Positions 24,053-35,710 of a stretch of 64,000 nucleotides of DNA are shown here, in pieces; the stretch's first letter is position 1, and each line of letters starts with the position of its first letter. The position numbers and the translations under genes were made by a program. Source of the stretch: Cucumis sativus (Eukaryota; Streptophyta; Magnoliopsida; Cucurbitales; Cucurbitaceae); contig NC_026660.2 of the NCBI RefSeq assembly GCF_000004075.3, positions 3,720,001 to 3,784,000 on the forward strand. The letters run 5' to 3'. The notes under the pieces were generated by a model, which worked only from the letters and a program-made list of their open reading frames with translations, was not told where the DNA came from and made no database searches.

Positions 24053-26669
24053 GGTAAGGTAATTGAGACTACTCAACAGCTTTTGGGAATTAGAAGTTTT
24101 TTGTTATTTAATATCATAAGGCCATGGATATTATTGTTGCTAGTTACTATCAGATTGGTCCTTAAATGTTTGACTTGTCTTTTTAGTTTTGATTTTGAAT
24201 GGATGTTTAAATCATTTTGGACATGGATGATGATACTTTTGTTTTAAGTTTTGAAGATCTCTGAAGTAAACGTTTTTGGTATTAGTCAGATTTCACAATT
24301 GCCATTCCTTCTTTTAGTTCAGCTTCTTCTAATTTGGCTCTGTTTCAAGGCTTTTCTCTTGATAAACCATGTTGGGTGCATTATAATCTTTAGTTATAAG
24401 ATTTCAATTCCTATCCCCCATATGCGAAGTCACTACAATGATGATATGGGTTGTGATTTTTGGATTAGATTTGATGTTAACCTCAATATGTGTGTTATAG
24501 AGATAGATGATGATTCAATGTATAGTTTCACTTATTGTGTTAGTGTTTTGTTTTATCAGATATATTCCTTTTGTTCTTGTGGAGGTTCTGATTTTATAGG
24601 GCATGATCACTGTCTGAACAAAACATCACATTTTTTCAAATGAAATTCTTATATCTCATAAATTGTCAAGCCACGAACGAAAAAATTATATCAAATTTGA
24701 GAGAGTTTAGGTTTAGAGTTTGATATCACTTTCCTTCTATACTATCAACTAATAAATTTAATTAAAAGAATCAAACCGTTTTTTAAATTCCATCAACTCA
24801 ATCAAGAGTTATCGTTAATGAGTTTCACATATTCTAAATGCAATCTATCAAGATTGAGGAGCTTTCAGAATGTACTATTAGATTTAATCTCCATATTTGT
24901 TGCGATACATCACTAACAATTCAATCAATGGGATCAAAGATCAGTACAAAATATGAATTCTAATGATTTGTTGCAGCTAAATTTTGATTTATTTGGTTGC
25001 CTCACCTTTCCAATCCCTTGAGAAGTAGAAGTAGACTCGAGTATTCTTTCTTTTCAATTTTTTTCAACATAACTTGTTAGGATTCACCCTAATTATTTTT
25101 TTAGATGTATGACTATTTTTGGGTTATTTATTATTCAATACAAGAGGAGGATTTTCAATCTGAGAAATAAAGGCGAGAAGCAAAGGTTTGTGATTCATTT
25201 TCTCCAACTTGGGATGATCATAGAGGAACTTTGGTTTGAGTTTGTCGAGTATTTATTTATTTCCATATGTTCAATCTTATTTTCATAACTATTATTTTTT
25301 GGTAACATTAATTTTCAACAATGTTATTTCCGTCTCAAATCGCTTGATGCAAATGGTCTCTTACTCTTCTACCTTCTCCTTCCTCTTCAATGTCCATTTG
25401 TCAAGAGCAATTATATTCTTCACGTTCATTTTCCATTTTTCCTTCATCCTTATTCTTCTATCCATTTTATTCTTCTCTCATATTAAAAAAAAAAGGAAAA
25501 ATGAAAAAAAAAAAAGAGAAAGAGTTGGAATTAGGAATGACACACGGGCATATATAGACCAAAACTTAATTCGAACGAATCAAATTGAATCAGCTGATTG
25601 TTTATGTCTACGGCTGATTGTTTTGATGAAGGATATCAAAATTGTCCACCATCGATCAACAGACCAACATCAACATGTCAATAATTGACATTAATCTTTC
25701 TTTCAAGATTGACTTTGATCAATCGAGAAGAAAGAGGGAAGGGTATGAGAAGGGAAAAAAAGTATGTACATCATTAACGGTAATTGGTGATGACTACTTG
25801 TCGTAGTTAGCGACCATTGATGGTAAAGGAGGGTTGGATCGGAGAAACAAATATATTAAAAAGTTTTTTATAATTATGATAATTACAAAAATTAGAAAAA
25901 CATATATTTTATTTTTTAATTAGAAAATAGGTTTGACATCAATTTTCTATTAGTAATTATTAGAAAACTCTTCTTAAAAAAGAACTCATAGAGAGGAACC
26001 TAAGCCATAAGGTCCTATAAGATACAAAATTTCATTAGTAGAATTGTGGAATTTGAGAACTCAATAACCTAACTACAACCTAATTCATATTTAAAGGATA
26101 AAAGCATATATTTTTCTTTTTAAAATTAGAGACAATGTAATAGCTTTTTATTGCAAACTTTATTTATATTCAACTTAAATGGCACTCTTAACAAAAACTT
26201 TCACTTATTTTTTTAGATAAAGTTTGCCTTCATTCAAAATTTAAGTTCATTATTGGATCAAAATCAAGATCAATATAATCTTTGTTATTGAATTTTAATT
26301 TCTATCTCTTTTATTTATTTTTAATGTCCAAAAGATCAATAAATGTGTTCTATAATAAAATACACAGAATGTTTACGATATGGTCTGCATGAAAAGTAGG
26401 TTCAACAATACAATCTAGAAGTTATTTAATTTATACTCTTAATTACCTTTGAATGAAGTATACTAAGTTTGATTTACTAAGAAAAGAAAGAAAAAAGGAT
26501 GAGTCTCTACTTTTGTATTATGAATTTATGTATTTGGTGCGAGAAGTTTGGCCATATGTATAAAAAAGCCATTATTGCGTACGAGAAGGAAAATAGCGGC
26601 TTTTCCTTTCACTCGTTTTTATTAGCGAAACCAGAAGATTCTGAATCCTAATTTGGGGTTTTCTACAAA
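24053..26669. other. Intergenic region, no supported gene
   Basis: It starts with the RPS17 3' UTR. The two longer ORFs here (24251-24643 and 25236-25688) are T-rich or A-rich low-complexity translations with no domains. A GC-richer patch at about 25770-25850 has the same GGTGATG/TGGTAAAGG texture as patches near 22.3 and 53.7 kb. The last 100 bases look like a transcribed leader (cttttcctttcactcg, tggggttttc). Confidence 0.55.
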
Positions 26670-27002
26670 ATGGGTGTGTTTGCAGCAATGGGTAATCTCT
26701 ATCTCCTTCCATTTTACTCGTTAGAAGACCCAATCGCCATATCTTTACCTGAAGATATGTACGACAAAATGAGAATGGAAGTGGAGAAATGGAAGAAAAG
26801 GACGATTTGGGTTGTCTTTAATTCCAATTTCCGCAAAAGGGTTGTTGATTCTTTTACCAATAGAGTGGATATGGAGTTTTGGGTTATCGGCATTTATGGA
26901 TTCTCGACTGCTTTCAAGTTAGCGAGGAGGAAAGTGGTTGTGGCGATATGGCTGGCTTTCTATTGGTTAGTCGGCGATCGATTGACTGCGTCTTGTAGCT
27001 GA
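26670..27002 (+). CDS. Small hypothetical ORF, possible uORF or first exon of the downstream gene
   Basis: 110 residues, not recognised. It is less AT-rich than its surroundings and starts in a plausible context (acaaaATGgg). The protein is mixed hydrophobic and basic, with a charged middle (DMYDKMRMEVEKWKKR) and a C-terminal hydrophobic helix (KVVVAIWLAFYWLVGDRL) that could span a membrane. A good splice donor (cagaaag|gtattt, intron from 27011) lies 8 bases after the stop codon. This suggests the ORF sits on the first exon of a spliced transcript, perhaps that of the zinc-ribbon gene 3.8 kb downstream, where it would act as an upstream ORF. It may also be an independent small gene or non-coding leader. 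Confidence 0.35.
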   Translation: MGVFAAMGNLYLLPFYSLEDPIAISLPEDMYDKMRMEVEKWKKRTIWVVFNSNFRKRVVDSFTNRVDMEFWVIGIYGFSTAFKLARRKVVVAIWLAFYWLVGDRLTASCS

Positions 27003-28124
27003 TCAGAAAGGTATTTCGGGAACCCCTTTAAAGCATTGTTTGTTTTGATTGTGAATAAGACAGTATTTAGATTGTGGGGTTTGTTTTGACGTAACTGAAC
27101 TTTTGGGTGGGAGATATGAACTTAGAAATCGTGGGTGGAGATTATATTTAGAATTGGATAATTGGATTTATGGTTCTGATTGGACTAAAGCTTTGTTGGC
27201 TGAAATTTAGTGAGATTTCATTGCTGGTTTTGTTGCGTCTATCAGAGCCTCCTTGAATATTAGAAACCCACCTACCTTCATGACAATTATTTGTAGATTT
27301 CTCATATGAGTGTCTATGAAGTCTTTAGCCTTGATTGTAGCTTCTGGGGAATGGTAAGAGTTGAGTTCTCGAGTCTTTAATCGTGTAAGCTTTGTTGGAA
27401 TGACATGAAGTATTTAGCTGTCTTGCAGTGAGATCGATAGGTTTGAATGTAAATCACAAGAAACAGAGGAAAAAAGAAAGGAAAGAAAGATACAGTGCAA
27501 CTTCTGAATGTGCTTAACAAAGTTAAAGATCAATAAATTTTTACCGATACCGGAGACAGGATCTTTCATTTGAACTTTGGAGAAGATGGTGTATGAGAAT
27601 GGCGAAACAATATTCACCTTTTGTTTCCAATTGATATCTTTCTTCAATGAAAATGTATGATGAAGATATTGTTATGTCTTGAGTATCATTACTGGTGTTA
27701 AAACAGAGTGCAAGCATAAGAAATAAATGAGTGCTTGAAATAGTTAAAGTAGAAAGTGAATTTAAGTACATGATTATTCAACCTCGAAATTTAGTCCACT
27801 TGTACTAATCTCCATATGACCATTGAAAATAACGATCTTACAAAATTTTCCGGAAACACGTACATGCTAGTATCTACCATGTGACCTTCATCCTTCTCAA
27901 ATTCAGGTCTTCTGTCATTTATCTTAATGATATCGCTGCTTAAGAGTCCAGAAGCTTCATGTTTTAGAATTCTGGAGTATTGAAGTTAGTTGTTGGGTTC
28001 ACCTTTAAGGTAAAATTTACTATTATGGGATTTATTTTTAAAGCTTTGTTGAAAAGTAAATGTAAAGTGTTAACTTGATGTTGCATACCATCATGTTGTG
28101 ATGTTATGAACTTTTGATTCACAG

Positions 28125-28173
28125 AGGATATCAGGAAGCGTTCACAATTGAGTATGGAATGACCCTGCCACTG
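28125..28173 (+). other. Candidate 49-nt exon with alternative start for the zinc-ribbon gene
   Basis: An acceptor (gattcacag, ending 28124) and a donor (ccactg|gttagt, intron from 28174) bound 49 bases. An ATG at 28159 gives five codons (M T L P L) that would join in phase with an acceptor at 30871-30872 (aacctcag|gata), entering the downstream frame at DTTQYL. Immediately before it, an ATG at 28154 opens a two-codon ORF whose stop overlaps the second ATG (ATGGAATGACC). This rests on splice signals only. Confidence 0.35.
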
Positions 28174-28499
28174 GTTAGTTTCTCAATTTTGTGATGTTTC
28201 ATATGCTATTCATCATCCATCTTGTACTTTGTAGTACTTGAATTAGAAAATGTTTAATTTGTCCCTTCATGATAACTACTACTGTCAGGATAGTATGAAG
28301 TACATAACTTGTATTATCACAGCTCTACTGATTATCTATCATAATGATTGGAAGTTGGAATATGAACCAGGTTAATCATTATGTAAGTGAAGAAGGATCT
28401 ATGTATGCTTACTCTTACTCTTGTGACTCTACTTGGACTTTGTGCATGTGATCGATATAGGTTTGAATTTATTGTTATGAAAACATGGAATCAAGAATC

Positions 28500-28710
28500 A
28501 GTTTGCGTTTGCGTAGTGCGTGCAAGTTGCAACAAGTAAAGAAGTAAAGAACTTCGGGGACATGGGCTCAAACTTGTGGCGACCTTCCTAGGATGTTAAA
28601 AGTCGACAAGTTTCCTAATAGCTACATATTTGAGTGTAGATGGTTGTTTCCCAAGTCTTTGCTCTAGGACATTTATCCCTCTAAGTGGTTGGTCCAAACT
28701 ACCTTGAATT
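28500..28710 (+). repeat. Possible degenerate SINE (Au-like tail)
   Basis: Within the candidate intron, the segment gggctcaaacttgtggcgac (about 28564-28583), followed by cttcctaggatgttaaaag, resembles from memory the 3' body of plant Au-type SINEs, with its B-box-like part followed by gtggcgacctacctaggatt. The continuation cgacaagtttcctaa and gatggttgtttccc also fits. It is degraded, and no target-site duplication was found by eye. Confidence 0.35.
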
Positions 28711-30854
28711 ATATTAGTTCTTAATGCTGTCCTGTAATGGATTATAAAAATAAAATATAATTAATATTTCAAGTGTTTAATGGGTGATACTAAAAACTAT
28801 CATGCTAGTAATATTTAGGAAATGTTTTTTTTAAAAAAAAAAAATTAATTTTCCCTCTTTCTTTCTTTTTAAGTAAGAAGTCGAGCCTTTATTGGAAAAA
28901 TGAACTTATAACAAGGGCATATAAAAAAAACAAGGCTAACTACTGAACTATTCTAGAACATTTGGAGGTCTTCATTTTTTTCGTAGCCATGATTGTTCAT
29001 CTTGTTCTTATTTCTACCAATTTTTATATTCACTGTCTATTTTATTCTTGGTGCTTTGTTATTGTCAATTTACTTCTAATTTAAAAAAAAAAAACAAGAA
29101 AGAAAAAGAAAAGGTCACCATGGATTATGATCTTCTTTTCCTAATCAAGTTTTTCTTTCTAAGGTTTTCTCTCTGTTATTTTGAAGCCAAACAGGGAAAA
29201 ACCTAGATGAAGAACTTCTCTTCTTGGCAATAATCTTATCGCTATTGTATTGTTCTTCTAGAGGTTAAGTAGCATTTACCACTAGAAGACAAACCTATTA
29301 ATTATTTTCTACCAAACAATAATGGCACCAGATTGGCTCCTATATTTGCACCAAAGGAATCCCTTCTTTTTTGTATATAATTCAAATGGTGCAACGGTTA
29401 CTAAAAAATATTCATGTCATTAACCATGTGGATTTCATGGAAGTACTAAATTACAGAATTTGTTGAAACACTTTCCCTAAAATGGCTTTTTTTTTATTCT
29501 TCTACTTCCATTCATCAGTGTTCTCCCTTGGGTTTTACCTTGAATACCTTAACTCTACTGTAATTTTTGGTCAATAAATTCTGAAGAGTCATGTATTTGG
29601 CATCAAGACTTTCAGTTGGACTACCTTTAACCTCCTATTGATAAATATTCTAATTTAGATTTAGGTTTTTTTGTTTTCATTTGATACCCATTTAATTAGA
29701 AGCAATGTAGTATACAGAATTATAGAATTCCTGACTGTTTATGGTAACTACGATTTTTGATCTCTCTATTTTGTTGAAGTTTGAGATATTAATAAAACTT
29801 TACTTCTATTAATGCCCTTGCCAGAACTTCAAACATTAAGAAACCTTGATTTTAATATTGTGGATTGAAATTTATTATCTACATACACCAGTTCACTCTC
29901 ATGCATACAAATACTTGGTAAGGAAGTATCCTTCTCAAATGGGACAAGTAAATAAGCCAAAAGTTCTCAAGCATAAATGCTCTTGCTAATCTTTTGAAAT
30001 ACATACCATATCATGTATTTCATTATATTGCCATCATTGTGATTGTTTCTTTGCTTTGCTTTTACTATTGAATATTTAAGTTTTATATTTTAAAAAAATT
30101 ATATAGGCCACATCTATATTACGTATTACTATCATTGTTTTGAAATTTAATTTATTGTTTTAACGCTTTCTTTGTTAGTATCTCGGGTTCGAGAAAGACT
30201 TAAATGATAGCTTCTTTTCTTGGCAATCAATTTCATTCGTTTAGGAATGCTCTTAAAGAGGCTAACTTCCATCTACTTGTACAACTCAGGGTCTTTAATT
30301 TAAGTAATCAAAATCACCCTAGTGGTAATGGTAACAGATATTCCAACTTTTGCATTTTAGAAATTGCTATTATCACTTTATTTTCTAGCATTGTAACGGT
30401 TACTAAATTTCGACGTGACTATCCACGCAGGTTAGCATTTTATAATTAATTGTGCAGACTCTGTTTAACACTTACCTAAAGACAGCTTAACCGTGTGATT
30501 TCCCTACAGTTCCCTTTCCTCTCCCTTCATTTAAGAACTTGACAAAATTTCCAAAAAGGATACTCTACTTGCTTTTATTTACTTTTACGAAACCATATCT
30601 GCAGCATACAGATTTCCAGTTGAGCATCTATGTATACTTGTACTGATATGCATCTATGCATTAATTTTACTATTATTTCTTCTGTTTTTAATTTTGAAAT
30701 TGCACAATCTTACATTTCAAATTGATTCAATTAATTATTGGCAAAGCACTAGATCAGACTTTACCTGATGAATCAGTTTACTGCAAAGCCACACTCTTTT
30801 CATATAAATTGAGGAAATTTATAGAAACCATTACTCACATCTTTTATTTCTGGT

Positions 30855-31681
30855 ATGGGTTCAAAACCTCAGGATACCACTCAATATCTGGAGCATGCTG
30901 ATGCTGCAAAGGATTGTTGTGGTGACGACCTAGAGAGCGATGTTCATAGCCCTGAGGATTTCTCCTTGAGCGTCGATCAACTCAATCAAGACTTTAACAA
31001 ATCTCTTGTTCTTAAAGGTTCATCCTCAATTGAATTAAAAGATAGTTCTAGTCAGACTATGATGAAATCAGATACTGACAAGGTATACTTCTTCTCCAAC
31101 TTGTAAATATCATAATCTGTGTTGGATTTTTTTCAATAAAAGAATTTTTGTGGTATTGTTTTCATCTTGTTATTTTTTTTTCCCTTGCCAGAAAGATTAT
31201 GATCTCTTTCCTTTCCTCAAATAAATCTTTTAGCCTATTAAGGAAAAATCTACTCATAATTTAGGTGAATGCTAATAAATTTCCTATTTCTTGTGTGGTG
31301 GTTCTGGAAAAAAAAATTCTATAGAAGGAAACAAAAAGAAGGTATGCTGTGGAAACGGGAACGGCTGCTAATCAAAATGATGCATATTTGGATCTCAAAC
31401 TGTCACCTCCAGGGGTCTACTCAAGGGGTAAATCGTCGAATGAATCGAAATCATCATCCCCAAGATCTCAAGACTCATGCATATCAGCGGAGGTTGAGTC
31501 AAATTTGAACTTGGAGGATAACCTTCGAGTTGAAAGTTCACCGTTGATTGTGATGGGTTGTACTTTTTGCCTGCTTTATGTTATGGTGACCGATGCAGAT
31601 CCCAGATGCCCTAAATGCAAAAGATCTGGCTTGCTCGACGCATTTCGTGGTAATCAGGTGAAGCGATCAAGAAAGAACTGA
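30855..31681 (+). CDS. EAR-motif and C-terminal zinc-ribbon repressor-like protein (GIR-like), two or more exons
   Basis: Exons 30855-31082 and 31325-31681 join in phase 0 (donor aag|gtatac, acceptor ctatag) to give 194 residues. The N-terminal half is acidic and serine-rich (SVDQLNQDFNKSLVLKGSSS). The second exon holds an LxLxL-type repression motif, YLDLKLSPPG, which in related proteins recruits TOPLESS co-repressors. The C-terminus is a compact Cys4 module, GCTFCLLYVMVTDADPRC followed by PKCKRSGLLDAF, closely resembling the tail of Arabidopsis GL2-INTERACTING REPRESSOR 1/2 proteins, which repress root-hair and related epidermal programmes. The basic end (QVKRSRKN) may be a nuclear signal. 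The protein is longer than GIR1/2, so it is a relative and not an orthologue. The start is uncertain: an upstream exon at 28125-28173 with an acceptor at 30871-30872 is an equally plausible beginning. Confidence 0.75.
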
Positions 31682-34600
31682 GTTTCCTTTCCAGGAGTAT
31701 ACATGGTGGCTGGTTTCAAATGCTCCAGTATATGCTCTTGAACTGATGCACCTTCTGCTTTTTTCTTGAACTGATACACCACCATCTTTTCACTTGGGGA
31801 GTCAGAATAGCATCTTTTAAATTAATAAACAAATATAATTTATGTTTCTTTTTCCAATCTTGCTCTTTCTATTGAGAAGGCCAATCCCTACAGATATGGT
31901 CTTCAAAACAGCTCTTTTATACAACCAACACATTTAAGTTACTATGACATCTCTGTTGTTAAAGACATTACAACTTTTCCTTTGTTTGGGAAAAATCATA
32001 GAGAGTTTATTCCTCTTTTTCGTACCATTTACTCTGTTGAAGACATTTGTGCACATTTCCTTTTCTTGTTAAATGAGAAGAATAAGCAGGAGGGAAAACC
32101 TCGTGCCCAAGATGGGTAAAGGGCAGGGGCAACAGATTGTGTAGGAGCTGAGCTCTGGTTTAACCAGGACACTCTTCAGAAGAAGAAGGAATTCAGGTAT
32201 TGATTTGGTGAGTTTTCCTGAAGCTTACCTGTATCTTGATCTTTCTACCATATTTGCTGTGTTTCTTGAACCAAATAATGCCTTGTTTTTAGGGAATTTT
32301 GAGAAGTTACCAACCAACATTGGTCCCTTTCCTTCTAGGAGAAGGGTAGTTTAGAATAAGCCTATCCCAAAATTCATCATCATCATCATCATCATCATTA
32401 ATAAATTTTAACAAATTTAAATGAATTTTGGAGGGATAGGATGTTTTGAAGTGAAATATATACGAAATGAAGTAAATGCAGTGAGCAAGGAGAATGAAGA
32501 GGCTGCCAAAAACATGAAAATGAATTTATGATCACTTAGTTCTTAAATTAAGTGTCAATTCAATAAAGATCGTTGCACATTTAATCAATATTTGATTATT
32601 GTTTAGGGTATAATCTCAAGTTAATTGGTTATTAATTATTAATTAAAGGTGTATTTATATTTATGTTAATTTAAAAGCTATTGTATCTTCATTTTAGGAA
32701 GTAAATTTTTCTTTTGATGCTAATTTTTGTATAAAACGTTTAAATGTTTTTTTTTTTTTTTTTTTTGGTACAACTAATTTGTCGATTATTATTGCTGAGT
32801 TAACTTAATTCATCTAAAATGAATTAATTTTACGTTCACTTTAACCTTCTCACTATCTTTTAAATGTTGGCAGAAAATAGGTCCTGATTTAAATAATTAA
32901 ACTATGTATATGTATGAGTATTAAACTGAAATTATTCTCAATTTCTAGTTAGAAGATAGCTCCTGGCTTACAATTTTTATAGTAAAATTTACATAGTATT
33001 TTGATTCAATATTCATGAAGTGTAATTTGTAAATATTTGACATGAGATGAAATAAAAGTAAAATTAAAAATAGTGCCTTAAGTTATGCTTCAAGTTAATT
33101 TATAACAAATATGAGATATTTTGAATGTCATTCATTTTCTTTGGAAAGGAAATACAATTTTTAAAATGTGAATTTCGGTGTATCATTGCATTTAAATTTT
33201 AGATAGTTACATAATTAAATCTAAAAGTATAAAAAGAGAAAAAAAAATATAAACCAATGAATAAAAAATGATAGAAAGCAATAATAATATAACTTAATTA
33301 TTATTTCATAGGTTTATTCTTTGATATATACTTCTTGGAAGACAATGTTTCTCTTTTGTAGAAAGAAAAAAGAATGATATAAAAATATTGAAAATAGAAG
33401 CCAATTTTTAAAAAATGAACATTGTAGTTTCACAGGAAAAATGATTTTTTTTCTTCTTTAATACTTTTTTATTTTATATATTATTAAGATTAGTTAATTT
33501 AAATCACGAAAATTCTAAAACTAATGTTAGTGTTTCTCGAGATGAAGAACATAAAGCTTGAGATTGAGTTCTCAATCTAATCCATTTCTTAATTATTCGA
33601 TCGGGATAAAACAATTTATTAATATATACTTATTTTTATTTTATTTTAATAAATTAGTTTATATATACACATATATACTCATATTTATTTTTAAATAAAT
33701 GGTAAAGGACTGATGCAATAGATTAACTATTAATTATATTTGTAATCAGTTAACTCTCATTAAGATTAATATAATATGAATTTATATCTTAATAGTTTTA
33801 GAGTTAGTTTATCATTAATTAATTGTTTCATTGTTATATAAATTTCAGATTTATCCTATCAAAATATAGGAGTAATTAATACTATTATTTAATTGTTAAA
33901 AAATTAATTTTTCTTAAAATTTTGAATTAGGCTTATTGTTTATGGACTAATGTATTAAAATTTTAAAGTCTTTTTATGATTAATTTTACAAATGATATAC
34001 AAAAAAAATGTATTCTCATACATTTTTAATATAATTTCCATCTATAACCAAACACATACATCCTTAATTTAACAAGGTATACATGTTTATAAACATCAAA
34101 TTCAATGACATCTTATATTGATAAATTAAGAGAATATAGAGTGCATTCTTCATATTGATAAATTCATCGACGTTTATTATCAAACTTCAAGACTAAACTT
34201 TGTTCCAATTTTGAAGGGTGAAATTTACAATTTAATTTTTTAAAAAAAGTAAAATGGATTATTTGTTAATTTGATTTTTCAAAAGAAAAGAATGGAATAA
34301 ATTTGAATTAGGGGTTAATAAGCACATTTAGGTAACCATTAAGAAGAGTCAACTAAGCATGTGCAACAACACATAGAGCTGATTTTTATATGCCATACAA
34401 CTTAGTCGTTGGGGAACAATAAACCTTATAATATAATTTGAGAATATTACATTATTAAAATTTGAACTTATGCTTTGGGAAAAGACATTACCAACCAATG
34501 ATTATGGGTTTAATTTGAAACATAAGAATCTTTTCATTCAAAGACCATAACATTTTTTTTTTATCAATTATTTTCTGGAAATCTCTTATTCCATATCCAT

Positions 34601-35026
34601 TATTTTATGTGCCATTCATGTACTTCTACCTATAACAATCTTTTTATTTCCAAAATTCAATCCTTTTTGTTATATCATGCTCATCATCATCTATCATGTT
34701 TATGCTCTAATTCTCTAATTCTCTAATTCTCTTATTATTATTTAATGTAAGTTGGAATTATAGAGGTTGTAATGACCAAAACACTTTAGTTCTAACACCC
34801 CATGTTATATTTTAACATTTTAGTCGATATTTTAACATTTTGAACATTTTTGTTGATTGGGTAATGCCATATTAGACTAAAGAAAGCAATCATGGTGAGT
34901 ATGATAAGATAAAATATTGGTGTCTCTCACTATATAGTGTGTATGCATATTTATTTAAAGAGAGAAGATGCTCATAATCAAATTTAAGAGAATATGGAGT
35001 GCTAGATTTTTAATTAAACAACAACA
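31682..35026. other. Intergenic region, no supported gene
   Basis: It begins with the 3' UTR of the zinc-ribbon gene. It contains (TCA)n at 32374-32398, a 20-base T run at 32747-32766, very AT-rich DNA from 32.8 to 34.7 kb, and a small ctctaatt triplication near 34705-34730. The last 100 bases precede the OVATE gene and include atttatttaaagag as a possible TATA region. Confidence 0.6.
32374..32398. repeat. (TCA)n microsatellite
   Basis: Eight perfect trinucleotide units. Confidence 0.9.
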
Positions 35027-35710
35027 ATGGGGAAGAAGATGAAGCTACTTCCTTCTCTTTTCAAGAACAGAGCATCGCCGGACCGCCCATGGCAATGGCC
35101 CTTATGCGGACCTTCCAAAACTCCATCATTCAGAGCCGGCCCCGACGACCACCAAATTTTCTCTACACTCAACTCAATCTTCTTCGACAATTTCTTCTCC
35201 GATCCAATCCACACTCCCGATTCTTGGTTCGCTACCTCCTCTCTCTTCGAGTCCGCCAGGGTTTCGCTTTCCACCGAGTTCGAGGACGATTTGGAGTTGG
35301 TGATCCGAGGCGCTAAATCAGAGCGGTTGATCTTCGAGCCTGGTGAAACGAATTCCATTTTGGAGAAATCCAGAGGCGTAGAAGAAGGTGGAAAGTGTGA
35401 AGAATCGATTCGATTCGAAGGAAGTGTGGTTGTGTTAATGGCGATGGAATCTGAAGATCCATACCTGGATTTTAGAAGATCGATGGAGGAGATGGTGGAG
35501 TGCCATGGAATTAGGAATTGGGAGTGGTTGGAAGAGTTGTTGAATTGGTATCTGAGAATGAATGGGATGAAGAATCATGGTTATATTTTAGGTGCTTTTG
35601 TTGATTTGCTTGTTGATCTTGGCGGCGGCGATGGTTCTACGGATTCCACCTCCATATTTTCCGATGATTTGATCATACAGCGCCATGATCGGGAGAGATG
35701 CGACGTTTAA
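35027..35710 (+). CDS. OFP13-like: OVATE family protein, OFP13-like
   Basis: This 227-residue intronless gene encodes a plant transcriptional repressor. OFPs bind TALE homeodomain and TRM partners and affect cell shape, organ elongation and fruit shape. The N-terminus (MGKKMKLLPSLFKN, PWQWPLCGPSKTPSFR) and the middle motifs (TPDSWFATSS, LVIRGAKSERLIFEPGETNS) match the OFP13/15/16/18 group. The OVATE domain occupies about residues 135-200: AMESEDPYLDFRRSMEEMVE, WEWLEELLNWYLRMNG and HGYILGAFVDLLVDL. Lack of introns and length are usual for the family. The ATG follows acaacaacaATGGgg, a good plant context. GC content is well above its flanks. In melon an OFP13 gene is reported to underlie a fruit-shape locus (my recollection). 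Whether this is that gene is unknown. Confidence 0.93.
   Translation: MGKKMKLLPSLFKNRASPDRPWQWPLCGPSKTPSFRAGPDDHQIFSTLNSIFFDNFFSDPIHTPDSWFATSSLFESARVSLSTEFEDDLELVIRGAKSERLIFEPGETNSILEKSRGVEEGGKCEESIRFEGSVVVLMAMESEDPYLDFRRSMEEMVECHGIRNWEWLEELLNWYLRMNGMKNHGYILGAFVDLLVDLGGGDGSTDSTSIFSDDLIIQRHDRERCDV

Noticed and set aside
24251..24643. 130-residue + strand ORF after RPS17
   Set aside because: Lies in the expected 3' region of RPS17, T-rich composition, no domain.
25236..25688. 150-residue + strand ORF
   Set aside because: Translation is F/I/L/S-rich from T-rich DNA, then K/R-rich from an A-rich run; no domain and no splice context.
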